Source: Phialocephala subalpina
Taxonomy: Eukaryota; Ascomycota; Leotiomycetes; Helotiales; Mollisiaceae
Length of the DNA stretch: 64,000 nt
Assembly: GCA_900073065.1 (NCBI GenBank)
Contig: FJOG01000001.1
Span: 3,059,124 to 3,123,123, forward strand
Direction of reading: 5' to 3'
Shown here in pieces: positions 1 to 10,667 of the stretch; position 1 is the stretch's first letter; the number at the start of each line of letters is the position of its first letter. The position numbers and the translations under genes are program-made. The notes under the pieces were generated by a model that had not been told where the DNA came from, made no database searches, and worked only from the letters and a program-made list of their open reading frames with translations.

Positions 1-1257
1 CTCGTGTGTCTGATTGCCCTACAAGAGCAAAGACTGCGGAACCTCCAATGCAGTCATCATCCACTCAAGACGGAGCCTCTATGATGACGCGCATCACGAA
101 TCCACCCTCGGCACTCGACTATCAGAGACATACCAAAAACAAGAACAACAAGAAAAGGAACAAGAAGAAAAAAAGACGGGCCCGGAGCTATTCGCACATC
201 GTCCACCGACGGCAAGACCTCCACAAGTCACCGTAAACGGCTCTTCAGTGCAATTGCCGCAAGATGAAACCTGGGAAAACGTACATGCGCCCAGCACTAC
301 CGACAAGAACAAGAGCGGGAACCAGAATACCCCATACTTCAATCTCCCTATCCATTTCCCGAACGAAGTTCAAGACAAGGCAATCCTTCGCACCTCCTCG
401 GATTCTCACGAGGTCTATTGCAGCCAATTTCCATATCTCCTCCAATCACGAAAAACTACCTCTCATGGCACCCGAATTCCAAACAAGCTTTTCAAGAGTA
501 CCAGAAAATCCGAACAGGCTATTACAAATATCGCTTTGGAAGGGAGGATGTGATCCACATCATGCATTTCTACAATCTTTGCAGGAATAAGACGAAGTGG
601 GCTACCTTTCTTGACCAAAAGTGAGTTGCAGAGATTGACGTGCTCTCCGTGTCTATGGAAGCAGGCGCTCTCTCCAAAATTCAGTAAAGCAAAGTACTGA
701 AGTCCTTCAAGTCTCTGAAGAAACTGGAAGGTATGTGTCAGGGAGTTCCTCGGTTTTGGGAGACGAAAGAACAATGTCAGCTTGCGTGGNNNNNNNNNNN
801 NNNNNNNNNNNNNNNNNNNNNNNNNNNNNNNNNNNNNNNNNNNNNNNNNNNNNNNNNNNNNNNNNNNNNNNNNNNNNNNNNNNNNNNNNNNNNNNNNNNN
901 NNNNNNNNNNNNNNNNNNNNNNNNNNNNNNNNNNNNNNNNNNNNNNNNNNNNNNNNNNNNNNNNNNNNNNNNNNNNNNNNNNNNNNNNNNNNNNNNNNNN
1001 NNNNNNNNNNNNNNNNNNNNNNNNNNNNNNNNNNNNNNNNNNNNNNNNNNNNNNNNNNNNNNNNNNNNNNNNNNNNNNNNNNNNNNNNNNNNNNNNNNNN
1101 NNNNNNNNNNNNNNNNNNNNNNNNNNNNNNNNNNNNNNNNNNNNNNNNNNNNNNNNNNNNNNNNNNNNNNAGAGAAAGTTGGGCGAGAGGACAGATGGAG
1201 ATATTGTCGAAGGGGACTGAAGTGATTGCGCTTCCTGAGTTAGTGATAAGTGATTAA
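1..1257 (+). pseudogene. 2EXR-domain protein, decayed copy 1
   Basis: Remnant of a fungal 2EXR-family protein (function unknown), the first of six in the array. No single frame spans it. One frame gives SDSHEVYCSQFPYLL (about 400-445), matching SESHEAYCKKFPYAL in copy 4. A second frame gives YRFGREDVIHI (about 526-560), matching LRLGDEDVIHI. A third gives KVLKSFKSLKKLEG (about 690-730). After the assembly gap, the frame ending at 1257 closes with IALPELVISD, like VVIPEIVVRA in copy 2. The LPxELRLxIW helix of the family is not visible, so the 5' end is lost or lies left of the window. The frame changes could include introns, but at least some look like true breaks. The gap hides about 380 bp of it. 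Confidence 0.6.
790..1170. other. Assembly gap (381 N)
   Basis: Run of N inside the decayed 2EXR copy 1. ORFs drawn through it are meaningless. Confidence 0.99.
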
Positions 1258-1941
1258 CCAGGGGTTGCTTCTGTATGAAATGGTGGCCAGAAATTCTTGA
1301 TTCGGTCTAGAAGTACGAAATCGAGAGTGCGGGCACTGTTGAGTTGGTGGGAGCTAGAGGTTGGTGTTAGCGAAGTACTTCTGGAATTGGTGGGTCTATA
1401 GTGGGAGGAGAAAACTTATAAGGCTACTGCATAGTATTAAGACGAATGCTCTTCAAGCGGATTGAACCCAAGACATCATCCCTCCTTGCATTACAAGCTT
1501 GGAACCTTAGTAAATTTGAGCCTACTTCCACACTCTTGCAAGGAATTGTCCCAAGGAACCTGGTTCTTTGGGCAAGAGAATGGCCCTCACCTGTCTCAAT
1601 TCATTCGAGCATGACGATCTGTAGCCTTGATTACTCTGATCGCTGGGCTGCACTTGCCGAGTTCTGGTGGTGCACAAACAGGCAACTTAGCCAGATAAAG
1701 AATCACCTTCTTGCGTGGGACATCCTAGAGGTCTACCAGATGTTCCGCTCTTTTTCGAAGTCCTCAAATACGTTTAATCAATAATATATCACCAATAGTC
1801 AATCTTACAATATGATTAGAGGCGGAAGAAACTGATTCATTTGTGTTGCGATGCAGCTCTTCCGATTATCCTCCCTTACTCTCCCCTCCCTCAAGCCGAG
1901 ACTTGAGGTCAAGACACAGCATGGTAGCACGATACCCTCCC
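1258..1941. other. Intergenic, no gene recognised
   Basis: It lies between the 3' ends of two convergent 2EXR copies. A 112-codon frame at 1446-1784 resembles no family I know and has no clear coding character. I see no repeat or RNA gene. Confidence 0.5.
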
Positions 1942-2757
1942 TCATCCAACTAATGGCATTGCCCTGACCACAATCTCAGGTATGACAACTCCCTCAATGT
2001 GCTCTGTTTCAACCCTTGTCTTGGCTTGATCCATGCTGTTTCTGAAAGCCTGAGTTCTCATCGCCAACAGGAGACTGGTTTCAGGAAGACCCTCAATTAC
2101 CCGCAGAGATTTGAACTTCTTCAAAACTTTGATCCAATCAAAGTTGAAGAACCAACCGATGCTGACCAACAAAACCTTGATCCGGGGTACCCATTCCTCC
2201 TTCACCAGAGCATTCCAGCTCTCCTCATCGTTAACCAGATCGCTGAATAGCGCAATGCAGACTGCATCATCATTTCCAAATCGCATCCGAGGGTACATTC
2301 TGTATTTGCGGAAGGAGAAGGGGGAGAGCGAACGGCGCTCGACAGTGAATGGTAGTGAGTGAGGGAGTTCGGCAACGTAGACTTGGTGTGCTTCGAAACA
2401 AGCTCGGGAGATAGGATGAGCAAGGAATAGATCTAGGTAGAGCCTATAACTGTGCAGCGAGATGGCGAAATGGAGTCGGCCTTGGTAGATCATATTACCG
2501 AAGCCAAAGACAGCGAACGTGGAAGATCGAGGGAGAGCCAGCTTCCAGATGACGAGGCGTAGTTCGATGGGAAGGCGATTAAAAAGGTGGAATTTTTTCA
2601 ATGTCTTGGGCTTAGGGGCTTGACTTTGCGAAACCAGGAGCTTTTTGGCATGCTTGATCGACTTTGAGATTGCGGTAGACAGCTTTGACTTTGTTGTAGT
2701 GGAAGTATCGTCAAGCGCGTTGTGGTTCCCCTTTGTCGGAGTTACCTCGGCCGCCAT
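1942..2757 (-). CDS. 2EXR domain-containing protein (copy 2)
   Basis: Single-exon gene of about 271 aa and the only minus-strand member of the array. The open frame extends up to a TTG at 2823, but the first ATG is at 2757 (MAAEVTPTKGN) and is taken as the start. A Ser/Thr/Lys-rich N-terminus is followed at about residues 57-72 by the family signature LPIELRLVIWKLALPR. Next come the FEAHQVYVAELPHSLPF segment (the 'CKES..VY' block of other copies), RFGNDDAVCI and WVPRIKVLLVS, then a C-terminal VVIPEIVVRAMP. I see no signal peptide or membrane segment. 2EXR proteins (a Pfam family, PF20150 from memory) are abundant in Leotiomycetes and other Pezizomycotina and have no established function. This is one of the better-preserved copies. 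Confidence 0.8.
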   Translation of the reverse strand: MAAEVTPTKGNHNALDDTSTTTKSKLSTAISKSIKHAKKLLVSQSQAPKPKTLKKFHLFNRLPIELRLVIWKLALPRSSTFAVFGFGNMIYQGRLHFAISLHSYRLYLDLFLAHPISRACFEAHQVYVAELPHSLPFTVERRSLSPFSFRKYRMYPRMRFGNDDAVCIALFSDLVNDEESWNALVKEEWVPRIKVLLVSIGWFFNFDWIKVLKKFKSLRVIEGLPETSLLLAMRTQAFRNSMDQAKTRVETEHIEGVVIPEIVVRAMPLVG

Positions 2758-3840
2758 GGTAGCGAGAGCGTTGGGTTGTGCTCGAAGGGTTGTTGCGTTA
2801 CAATTGAAAAGATCGAGAGGCAAGCGAGCATCAGTTTATCACTCGGCAAATTCTCTTCGTTAGTTTCGTCTAGTTTTACAGAGTTGAAGCCTAGCGTCGG
2901 GGGCCAACGGCTACATCCAGAGTCTTCAGTATCTCAGCCTCGCCTGGACTTTCTCGGCCTCCCTTATCTGAACAAGAATGATAGTTAGCTAAGATCCCAG
3001 ATTTCAATTGCTCTATCACCTGTAGTATCTCAGCATAGTCAAGACTTTTCGATCCTCCTGTCAAGGTTGAAAGATTGCAACGCTGAGTCAAGATTCAGAA
3101 TCAAGGTACATCGTGGCACCTCTGTATCGTCCATCCTCAGCTCTCGGGATCCATAATAACAACATCAGGTACTAGGATATATTCCATCCTCGACCCTCTT
3201 CGCTAGACCTTCGCAAGATCCCTTAACGTACTCCAAAGATTGTAACGGGGGTCAAATGAGCAGGGAAACCAGCAATTATATTCTCTCAGCTTTACATAGA
3301 CTCTTTGGGACTACTCTGCCTCAACTAGCATGAAGGTTGTCTAATATCACGAAGCTTTGCTAAACACGGTAATATAACCTAGACCAGTCTTTGGCAACGT
3401 GCCCGAAAGGCTGGGACAATATAAGCAATGGGAGAAGGAGCGCAAGAGGAGGGCATTGCAGGAGACACGGAACTACCATAGGTGATGCAGCCCTGAAATT
3501 TCTCCCACTTGCCAGGTACCAAGAACACCGAGCCAAGAACTTTCGAAACTACCACGAAAGGTTCCTCGCCAACAAGATACTTTCCTGATGAAATGGGAGC
3601 AGGAGGAGAGTTGAGAATCGTATAAGAATTGGAGACGGTGATTATGGAGATTACACTGTCTGATTTCCTCGCTCCGATCGTGACCAAAAAGCTTACTGGC
3701 GGTAGGGAGAGGGATCATGATAGAGGAGCTGGAAGGGTAAAAGCCAGTGGAAATGATTTTGTCGTCCTTCCAAGATGTTTGATACATCTTGTCAGGCCTC
3801 AGCGATACAAACAAGTATTAGCGGTTGATGGCTGTATGGG
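2758..3840. other. Intergenic, no confident gene
   Basis: A minus-strand frame at 3379-3687 (PPAPISSGKYLVGEEPFV...) looks mildly protein-like but has no family I recognise and no start I trust. Overlapping frames on both strands look like chance ORFs. The right end runs into the 250-bp tandem duplication. Confidence 0.4.
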
Positions 3841-4340
3841 TGACCTGGGAGCTGATGGACTTACTGCACCTATGAGAATGCTTGATGGGTACCCCCTCAC
3901 CTCCTCTATCTTTCCGCAAATACGATGCAAAGTTGACTTTTTGTATTGAACTGAATTATGGATTGAAAGAGTTTGATTTCTAGAATTAACTTGTATTGTC
4001 CTTGCTTTACAAGCGGGACGAAGCGAGACGCCAGCGGCCGCCCCGAAGACACGGCTGTCTCGATCTGTTCTGAATTATCTGTACACTTCTTGACCTGGGA
4101 GCTGATGGACTTACTGCACCTATGAGAATGCTTGATGGGTACCCCCTCACCTCCTCTATCTTTCCGCAAATACGATGCAAAGTTGACTTTTTGTATTGAA
4201 CTGAATTATGGATTGAAAGAGTTTGATTTCTAGAATTAACTTGTATTGTCCTTGCTTTACAAGCGGGACGAAGCGAGACGCCAGCGGCCGCCCCGAAGAC
4301 ACGGCTGTCTCGATCTGTTCTGAATTATCTGTACACTTCT
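3841..4340. repeat. Perfect 250-bp tandem duplication
   Basis: Bases 3841-4090 and 4091-4340 are identical by line-by-line comparison. Each unit starts TGACCTGGGAGC and ends GTACACTTCT. The second unit abuts the 5' side of the 2EXR copy 3 gene and is open in the same frame as that gene from about 4227. It probably carries that gene's upstream or leader sequence. Complete identity means either a very recent duplication, escaping RIP, or an assembly error that collapsed or expanded a read-length repeat. Confidence 0.95.
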
Positions 4341-4445
4341 TCCAAGCCCGCAGAGTCCGCCCCTACCACCCCAGCATCCAAGATCGAGAACATCGGACTG
4401 AAAATCCAAAGCAACAACATATCGTTCCTCCTTCATGGCACTCCT

Positions 4446-5090
4446 ATGGCAGGACGAAAGCCACTCAAGAAATTCGAACCATTCCCAGGTCTCCCCGTTG
4501 AACTTCACTTGAAGATCTGGAAACTGGCTCTCCCTCGCGCTTGCAAGCTCGAAATATGCGGGTACCCATGCAGCGTGAGCAAAGGCCATAGCATGATCTT
4601 TCAGCATGCATCTCCTGCAAGATATCCATCAACTCAGGCCCAGAAGGATCTGCATTACGAAAGAGCTCTTCTGCGCGTTTGCAAGGAGTCTCGTGAAGTC
4701 TATTACTGTCAACTTCCATACGTTATGCTCTTTGAGAGCAAAGCGAGACAGTCCAAGCCGAACTGGGGAAGATCGACGCCGACTACTCGAGTTATCTGGC
4801 ATGAATTACGATTTGGCGACGAAGATGTGCTTGAAATCAAAAACTTCGCTCTGATGATGACTTGGACCCGCAAGCACTCTTGGAAAGCTCTAGTCGGACA
4901 TGACTGGGCACCTAAGATCAAGGCCTTGTCTCTTCCTTCGGATGTTAATCTGGACCGGGCAATAATTTTGGAGAAGATAATGGCGTGCTTCGAAGGTATT
5001 CAAAGAATTGACGTGGGATCAGTCATATGGGAAAAGCGATTGCCAACCGCGGAGGAGTGGGGACAAGCAAGAATGGCAAAGAAAGTTTGA
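4446..5090 (+). CDS. 2EXR domain-containing protein (copy 3)
   Basis: Single exon, 214 aa from the ATG at 4446 (MAGRKPLKKFEPF). The signature LPVELHLKIWKLALPR lies only about 15 residues from the N-terminus, so the long low-complexity leader of copies 2, 4 and 6 is missing. The frame stays open upstream to about 4227, through the tandem duplication, with no ATG, so an upstream exon or lost start is possible. The core blocks are all present: LLRVCKESREVYYCQLPYV, LRFGDEDVLEI, WAPKIKALSLP and a final helix ending AKKV. The C-terminal 'PEIVVR' strand seen in other copies is not evident. Function unknown. Confidence 0.75.
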   Translation: MAGRKPLKKFEPFPGLPVELHLKIWKLALPRACKLEICGYPCSVSKGHSMIFQHASPARYPSTQAQKDLHYERALLRVCKESREVYYCQLPYVMLFESKARQSKPNWGRSTPTTRVIWHELRFGDEDVLEIKNFALMMTWTRKHSWKALVGHDWAPKIKALSLPSDVNLDRAIILEKIMACFEGIQRIDVGSVIWEKRLPTAEEWGQARMAKKV

Positions 5091-5658
5091 TTTGAGCGAG
5101 GAACCGGGGAAGATCAAGGTTGTCATTATTTTGTTTGTTTTACTTGACATGAGACATTTCAAGAGAGCCTCAGAGACTCAACGGCTCAGGGCGCAAGTGT
5201 TGAGATCCCAGGAAATCTCGGAGCATCTGACGGGGCGTGGGAATTCCTGTTCAATTGTACAATAAACGGTTTCTTAAGATGCGGTTGAAGGCTGAAAATG
5301 GGGGTTGCTGCTAGTTATCACGCCTAACGACATATTAAAGCACATCCCTTGTCAGGCATCAGCCAATGTGATAATTTCTGTGAATTATAATATGAAAGAT
5401 TCCATCTCTTTGAGACAATAATGAACTTCTTTCCGTGGCCTCTCAAAAATTGTCAACAACATCAATCCCAATTGGCTACGCGACTTCACGTGTACCCTGC
5501 GAGCCCACTCATCTGAGAACACCTTGATTGCTCTTACAACCTCATCATTCCTAGGATTTTACCGCGAAGCTCAACTACGCATAAAGGCTCGGCTACGTTA
5601 CACCTTTCCATTGCCGCTACCAAAGTCTCCATTCAACCAAAACAAAGACAACGCGCTC
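5091..5658. other. Intergenic spacer between 2EXR copies 3 and 4
   Basis: The open frame entering copy 4 from 5524 begins with a TTG and is treated as 5' leader. Nothing else was recognised. Confidence 0.5.
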
Positions 5659-6698
5659 ATGGCTCCTGCGCTCTCAACAGAGAACATCAAATCAAACATC
5701 ACGATTGCTTCGCTCTTCAATACATCCCAGAGAATGGTAACCGATTACCTCAGTGAGAAGGCAGCAGGGGTTGCGCAGCATGGTTTTGGCAACTTGAAGA
5801 TGAACCTGGAGTCCACGACGGAGGGAGCTGTCCCCGTAAACAGCGAAGTCTGCAGGGCAGTGGTGAAAGTCCAAGCCAATGAGTGCAAAGCTGAAGAAGC
5901 AACGCCCCAGCAAGAAGGTATTCAGTCGCACAGCATCGCCTCGTCCGAAGAAGATGTCGCGCCTGAAGCTCCTCCCTTCACGACGTTCCACCCATTCAAG
6001 CGCCTTCCCATTGAGCTACGTCTGAAGATTTGGAGTGTCATTCTTCCACGGTCTGCAAATGTCCGAATCGAAGCTTGCTGTACGTTTTGGGGGAGAATCT
6101 CGTTTTTTCGAACCAAGCTTCGTCAAGCATTTGCTAACTGCCGCGCTATCTAGGGAGCAATGACCCTAACGAGGAAGTATTCTTCTCGCTCATCGGCACA
6201 CCTGGTAATCACAACATACGTCGCACTCGAAAGAATGGCTTGCTTCGCGTCTGTAGCGAGTCTCACGAGGCCTACTGTAAAAAATTTCCTTACGCTCTAC
6301 CTTTCGCTTCGCCGTTCAACAGCTTCGATGAAAATCAGTCGCAAAGATTGAGGTTAGGGGACGAGGATGTCATACATATCGAGAATATACCTGCGTTGCA
6401 ATCGGTCGCGCCTTGGTGGGACTTATGTATCAAGCAAGAATGGGTTTGGGCGGTGAAGGCTTTGAGAGTTACCGTCTACCACGTGTACAGAATGGAATGG
6501 CAAGTATTCTTCAACACCTTTGCGGCTTTGGAGCGACTTGAGGTGGTGCCGAAGAAGAGGGTAGACTCCGAGACATTGCCATGGTTGGAGAAGGAGAAGG
6601 GCAGGATCTTGATGGCGAAGCCGGACTCCGTGGTAGTTCAAGTTGAGGGAATCGACTACAATGGAGACACAGTCAAGTGGGACACATTGCAAAACTGA
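5659..6698 (+). CDS. 2EXR domain-containing protein (copy 4), one intron
   Basis: Two exons, 5659-6079 and 6154-6698, joined in phase 1 (intron GTACGT..CTAG) to give about 321 aa. The ATG at 5659 (MAPALSTEN) is chosen over the upstream open frame, which has no ATG. The N-terminal 105 or so residues are low-complexity and acidic. They are followed by FTTFHPFKRLPIELRLKIW and LPRSANVRIEA before the splice. Exon 2 continues SNDPNEEVFF, LLRVCSESHEAYCKKFPYAL, RLGDEDVIHI, WVWAVKALRV and VFFNTFAALERLEVV. All family blocks are present in order and the splice restores the frame exactly, so it is probably functional. The FTTFHPF entry shared with copy 5 suggests these two are nearest relatives. Confidence 0.8.
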
Positions 6699-7105
6699 GG
6701 GAATTGATTATAATGGGACGTGGTCCGGGTTTAAGCGGCGTGCAAGGATGGGAATAATGGTTATTGTTCAGCATGTGTGGTTGTAAGGAACGAGTCAACA
6801 TTGTCTTTGCGCCTCGATCTTCAATTTCCCAGCGTGTTTGGGGATTTTCCTATTTTGTTTTACGTTACATGTAATGTGTTATTAGCATAGGAATGAAGAC
6901 CTGTCAATGTGCTCAGCTTTGGTAGACTTCTCGTGACCTGGACCCTAGCCGCTTCGCTTGCGTTCCGCACCTCCACAGCCCACTCGTCAAGTGCACCAAC
7001 AGTCCTCAAGAGTCAAGATCACTTCGAGCCACTCCGACACACCTCTCCAGTCTCACGTACCTCTACGCGCGCCGCTCTAGTCTCAACTTCGAAACACGTC
7101 TTAAG
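6699..7105. other. Intergenic, no gene recognised
   Basis: Holds the 3' flank of copy 4 and the presumed promoter of copy 5. I see no repeat or RNA gene. Confidence 0.5.
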
Positions 7106-7790
7106 ATGTTCCATCCAAACGAGAACATCGAAGACGAGTCCTTAAAGGCGGAAACATCAATGACAACGGTCGCAAAAGGTGCTTCTTCCTCTGGCGCAGA
7201 CCACATAACGCGGGATATGGCAATCGAGTTAGCAGTCAAACAACCAAAAGGCTTCACCACATTCCACCCTTTTCCTCGACTCCCGATCGAGCTTCGGCTT
7301 AGGATATGGAAGTTATCTCTGCCCCGAGCTATGGAAGTGTCCATCCATGGCCATGGAGTCAATGTTCATGAATCGGTTCATAAATTGGCCTTCATTCCAG
7401 ATACCACCTATTTCACATACACTTCGCAACCACATTGAACAAACACAAAGTTTGCTCTTCGCATGTTGGAAATTTCATGATATATGCCAGGAGAACTTGC
7501 CCTATGTCTTATCACTAGCAGTGGATGGACAATAGCGACTCCAACCTCTACTCGGGGCCGTACCAGCACCTCCAATTTGAACCCGAAGATCGAAGGTGTA
7601 CTCATAGAAACAACAGGAAGGCATGACTATATATCTTCAGTTAAATGAATCCGGTGAAACAAGAGCATAGATGATCTAGAGAAGCTTCGGGACCTGAGTG
7701 TTGGTGGTATCGTCATACCAGAGATTGTTGCTGCCAAAATTGCTTTAGCTATCTGGCATTTCAGAGAGTGTGGCGAAGAGAAGATTTTCA
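7106..7790 (+). pseudogene. 2EXR-domain protein, decayed copy 5
   Basis: The first frame (ATG 7106, stop 7438) is intact through FTTFHPFPRLPIELRLRIWK and LPRAMEVSIHG, then ends at TSQPH. Homology carries on in other frames: LLFACWKFHDICQENLPYVL (about 7450-7515) matches the CSESHEAYCKKFPYAL block, YQHLQFEPED (about 7560-7590) matches the LRFGDED block, and LSVGGIVIPEIVAAKI (about 7695-7745) matches the family C-terminus. Two or more frameshifts or stops are needed to join them, and no intron repairs all of them. It could still give a truncated N-terminal protein of 110 aa. Confidence 0.7.
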
Positions 7791-8258
7791 TTTTCATGTT
7801 GATTGGTGAGCTTTGAGAAGGAACTGCAGGAATTGGAGCGAGCTGTGGACGTGGGTTCCTGCAGGCAGGGAAAGCCTAAAGGTCATTAGGTGCGATGCAT
7901 TGCAGAAGAATATAATTCAACGTTGAGTAATCTGGCGTCAACTCTCATTAATGTGAGACAAGTACATCTCCAATCTCAGCAGACTTCAAGACCAAACCAT
8001 CTTTGTGTTCAATCTGACTCCTATCAACTCTCCTATGCACCTTTGAAGACCTTCATAGGGTAAACACGTTAGATTCTTGCCATAGCTCCTGTCACAGCAG
8101 TCTCATGTCACTGAAAAGACGCGTCTGAAATGAGAACAGTCTCGGAGTGAGCCGACCTATTCCAGAAATCGTTAGCGGGGAAGAAGAGGTTATCGATCTA
8201 TCAGGCACAATGCGTCCGCCTCTTGTCAGCTTTCGTTCCTCAACTCGACAAACCTCCC
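7791..8258. other. Intergenic, no gene recognised
   Basis: Spacer before 2EXR copy 6. The copy 6 frame runs back to a TTG at 8223 but has no ATG before 8259. Confidence 0.5.
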
Positions 8259-9080
8259 ATGAAGCCGTGCCTTTCAACGGACGTCGAAAACAAAGCGAGA
8301 GTCAAGATGTCTCTTCGTAAGGACGACAAGACTTCCGATAGCAACTGTTCTGCAACTGGTGTTGAGGAGACCTCCGATAAAGGTATTAAAAGTGACGCTC
8401 TGCCGCCGACAACTGGGCAAGTGTTAACCAAGACAGAACTCAAGCTGGGACCACTCACCAAATTCAAATTATTTCCTAAACTGCCAGTCGAACTTCGTCT
8501 CAAGATCTGGAACTTATGCCTACCACACGCCAAGACGATTCGAATCGAAGGTCACGCTCTCCAGAATGAGATATTCGACGTGGCTCTCATACCCCACCCT
8601 CGCGATCTTCCCCTTGCTCTTCTCAATGTCTGCAAAGAATCCAACGAGACCTTCATCGAACACCTTCCTTGCGTATTACCGGTATGCAGCAAAGACGGTC
8701 AGGGCGACAGCTACTACACGGGGCTTCAGCAGCTTCGATTCGGTGACGTCGATACTATTCATATCAACGATTTCGACAGAATCTACCCCAAGCATCAGCC
8801 GTTAATTTCCAAGCAGAGCTGGGTCGGTCAAGTCAAGAAACTGTCTGTCTCGATGAAGAATAACTGGAAGGTGGACTGGCCACAGCTTTTGGAGGACTTC
8901 AAGGGTTTGACGAAGCTTGAGATCGAATGCAAGATCATTTATCTTCCCAACACTTACCTTTCGCGCCACTGGGCGCAGAGTCTGGTGGAACTGCAGAGTC
9001 TGAAAGAGTCCCGGGGAGGAGATGCCACATTCCCTGAGATTGCAGTTAGGGAGTTCAATACCTTCAGGGCGAGGGAATGA
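8259..9080 (+). CDS. 2EXR domain-containing protein (copy 6)
   Basis: Single exon, 273 aa from the ATG at 8259 (MKPCLSTD); the next ATG at 8307 (MSLRKDD) is an alternative. The low-complexity N-terminus is followed by FKLFPKLPVELRLKIWNLCL, LPHAKTIRIEG, LNVCKESNETFIEHLPCVL, LRFGDVDTIHIN, WVGQVKKLSVS, LLEDFKGLTKLEI and FPEIAVREF. This is the fullest single-exon copy and a good reference for reconstructing the family blocks. Soluble protein, function unknown. Confidence 0.82.
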   Translation: MKPCLSTDVENKARVKMSLRKDDKTSDSNCSATGVEETSDKGIKSDALPPTTGQVLTKTELKLGPLTKFKLFPKLPVELRLKIWNLCLPHAKTIRIEGHALQNEIFDVALIPHPRDLPLALLNVCKESNETFIEHLPCVLPVCSKDGQGDSYYTGLQQLRFGDVDTIHINDFDRIYPKHQPLISKQSWVGQVKKLSVSMKNNWKVDWPQLLEDFKGLTKLEIECKIIYLPNTYLSRHWAQSLVELQSLKESRGGDATFPEIAVREFNTFRARE

Positions 9081-9302
9081 AAGAGCTATTTGGAACAGGG
9101 GAGAGATTTCTGAGTGCATCAGCCTCATGGGGGTGACTATGAAGGGGAGCAATCATGGAGAAATACTGGAGACTTGATGGTTATGATGCCAGAAAAAGCA
9201 GTCACCTTACACCCCAAGCTCTCAATCTGCCCACGATTCAAGAACTTTCAACTCTGTTTCATCCATGTTTCCACTCTTCATCAAATCTTCCAGACCCTTT
9301 GC

Positions 9303-9578
9303 TCAGTGATTGATCTCCTCCGCATGGCCACCGATGCTGCCTCTCATGACCTGAATCAGCAGGTTATTTTCCTTCTCCCAATGTTTCACACTTTCTTTCA
9401 TGGTCTCGGTCTTTTGCTGAATAGCTTTGTATTCCAGACGAAGTCGGTGGTTAGCACGTTTCAAGTCCTTCACCTCAATTTGGAGAGACATTACCTCCCA
9501 TGCCTTTGCTGAGGCTGGGTCGAGGTTGGAGGCTATTGCTGAAATTGCAATTTCTTTGTTGAGAGCGGATTCTGCCAT
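9303..9578 (-). CDS. Small coiled-coil protein
   Basis: A 91-aa ORF with a genuine ATG at 9578. Residues about 30-75 form heptad-like, Lys/Glu-rich sequence (LQIEVKDLKRANHRLRLEYK, then KESVKHWEKENNLLIQVM), predicted as a coiled coil. No known domain. Two further minus-strand coiled-coil ORFs follow upstream at 10049-10438 and 10668-11042, so this may be a small tandem family. No introns are evident. Function unknown. Confidence 0.45.
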   Translation of the reverse strand: MAESALNKEIAISAIASNLDPASAKAWEVMSLQIEVKDLKRANHRLRLEYKAIQQKTETMKESVKHWEKENNLLIQVMRGSIGGHAEEINH

Positions 9579-10048
9579 AGCTGTATTCTTGTTAGAGTCG
9601 AATTTTCCTACTTCGCAACTACACCTCTAAGATTCGAGAGCAGAATAAAATGTTGATGGAGAAGAGGATTTTTAAATGGCGCTGTCGCGCTGAGAATTTG
9701 ATTATTTAAGTATGGAATAAGTTTTTGAATAAACGAAGACCTCAGGTACATTCAAGAGCTTAGCCATTATCCGACAGCTAAGAGTCACCGGGAGACTATT
9801 TTCAAATTACTGGTTCATGTTACATTATCCTACAAATGAGAGTATTAACGACATCTTCATTCAAACACTGACGCTTGTGGCTGTAGAAATTACTGCCCCC
9901 AGTCTTGATCTCCGTATCCTCGCAGTGTGATTTTGAAGGGTGTAAACGGAGTTGATTCTTCTAAATCTACGTGAGAAGTCCTCTTATGGAAGGAGCTTCG
10001 AACTAGCTGACAACGAAAATGCGATGTCACGTGCTGGAGTGCTGGATA
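9579..10048. other. Intergenic, no gene recognised
   Basis: Moderately AT-rich spacer between two coiled-coil ORFs. No repeat or RNA gene seen. Confidence 0.5.
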
Positions 10049-10438
10049 TCACAGCAGCAGATGTCGAACAGAATTTTTCAATCGCGCATTCCGACTTATG
10101 ATTCCTCTCAACCTGATCTGGGCCCCGTAATTGAGCTCAACTTCATCCAAATGCTGTCTCAACTCTACATTTTCCCGATCCGCCTTGGCTAATTTGAGTT
10201 TCAAATCTTCAACTTCTCGCGCGAGTGCGTCCCAAAATAGCTTCAGCCACCGGATCTCTGACTTAAGGTTTCTGTATTGATTCGCGCAAAAGAAGTGGCT
10301 GTCGTCAAAGTGTGGAATCCGGGAGGTTTGTGGTGCGGGAAGAACTTTATGGTGGAGGAATGTTGTTCCGCCAGCGCCGAGTGGCAGAGTAACGGAAGAC
10401 CATTCTTGAAATTTAGTGCTCGCACTTGACGGTTTCAA
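10049..10438 (-). pseudogene. Coiled-coil ORF lacking an ATG
   Basis: An open frame of 129 codons whose C-terminal half is clearly coiled coil (LKSEIRWLKLFWDALAREVE, LKLKLAKADRENVELRQHLD). The frame begins at a TTG and contains no ATG. An ATG about 24 bases further upstream (MKELTDFLETV) is in another frame, so an intron or frameshift must lie between them. It resembles the 9303-9578 and 10668-11042 ORFs in size, strand and composition. It may be a spliced gene rather than a pseudogene. Confidence 0.35.
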
Positions 10439-10667
10439 GAAAGTCGGTCAGTTCCTTCATATCTTACTAGTGGCAATTGTATGTTTTAGAAGACTCGAGT
10501 GCATCAAGCCTCTCATTTCAATTCTAGTTGCGTCAGGTAGAGCCTTTTCAAAAGTTTCCAAACCAAGCCATAGTGAAAGAACTCTATTAAGATGCATCGG
10601 GGTTACTGATTATTACGGAGCAAAAGGGAAAAAAAGGCATTCCAAATAGCCCGGATTCCTTTCCACT

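Noticed and set aside
733..1257. Long ORFs through 790-1170 and through 24922-25470
   Set aside because: They run through N gaps. Only the ends carry real sequence, and only the 2EXR tail at 1171-1257 is informative.
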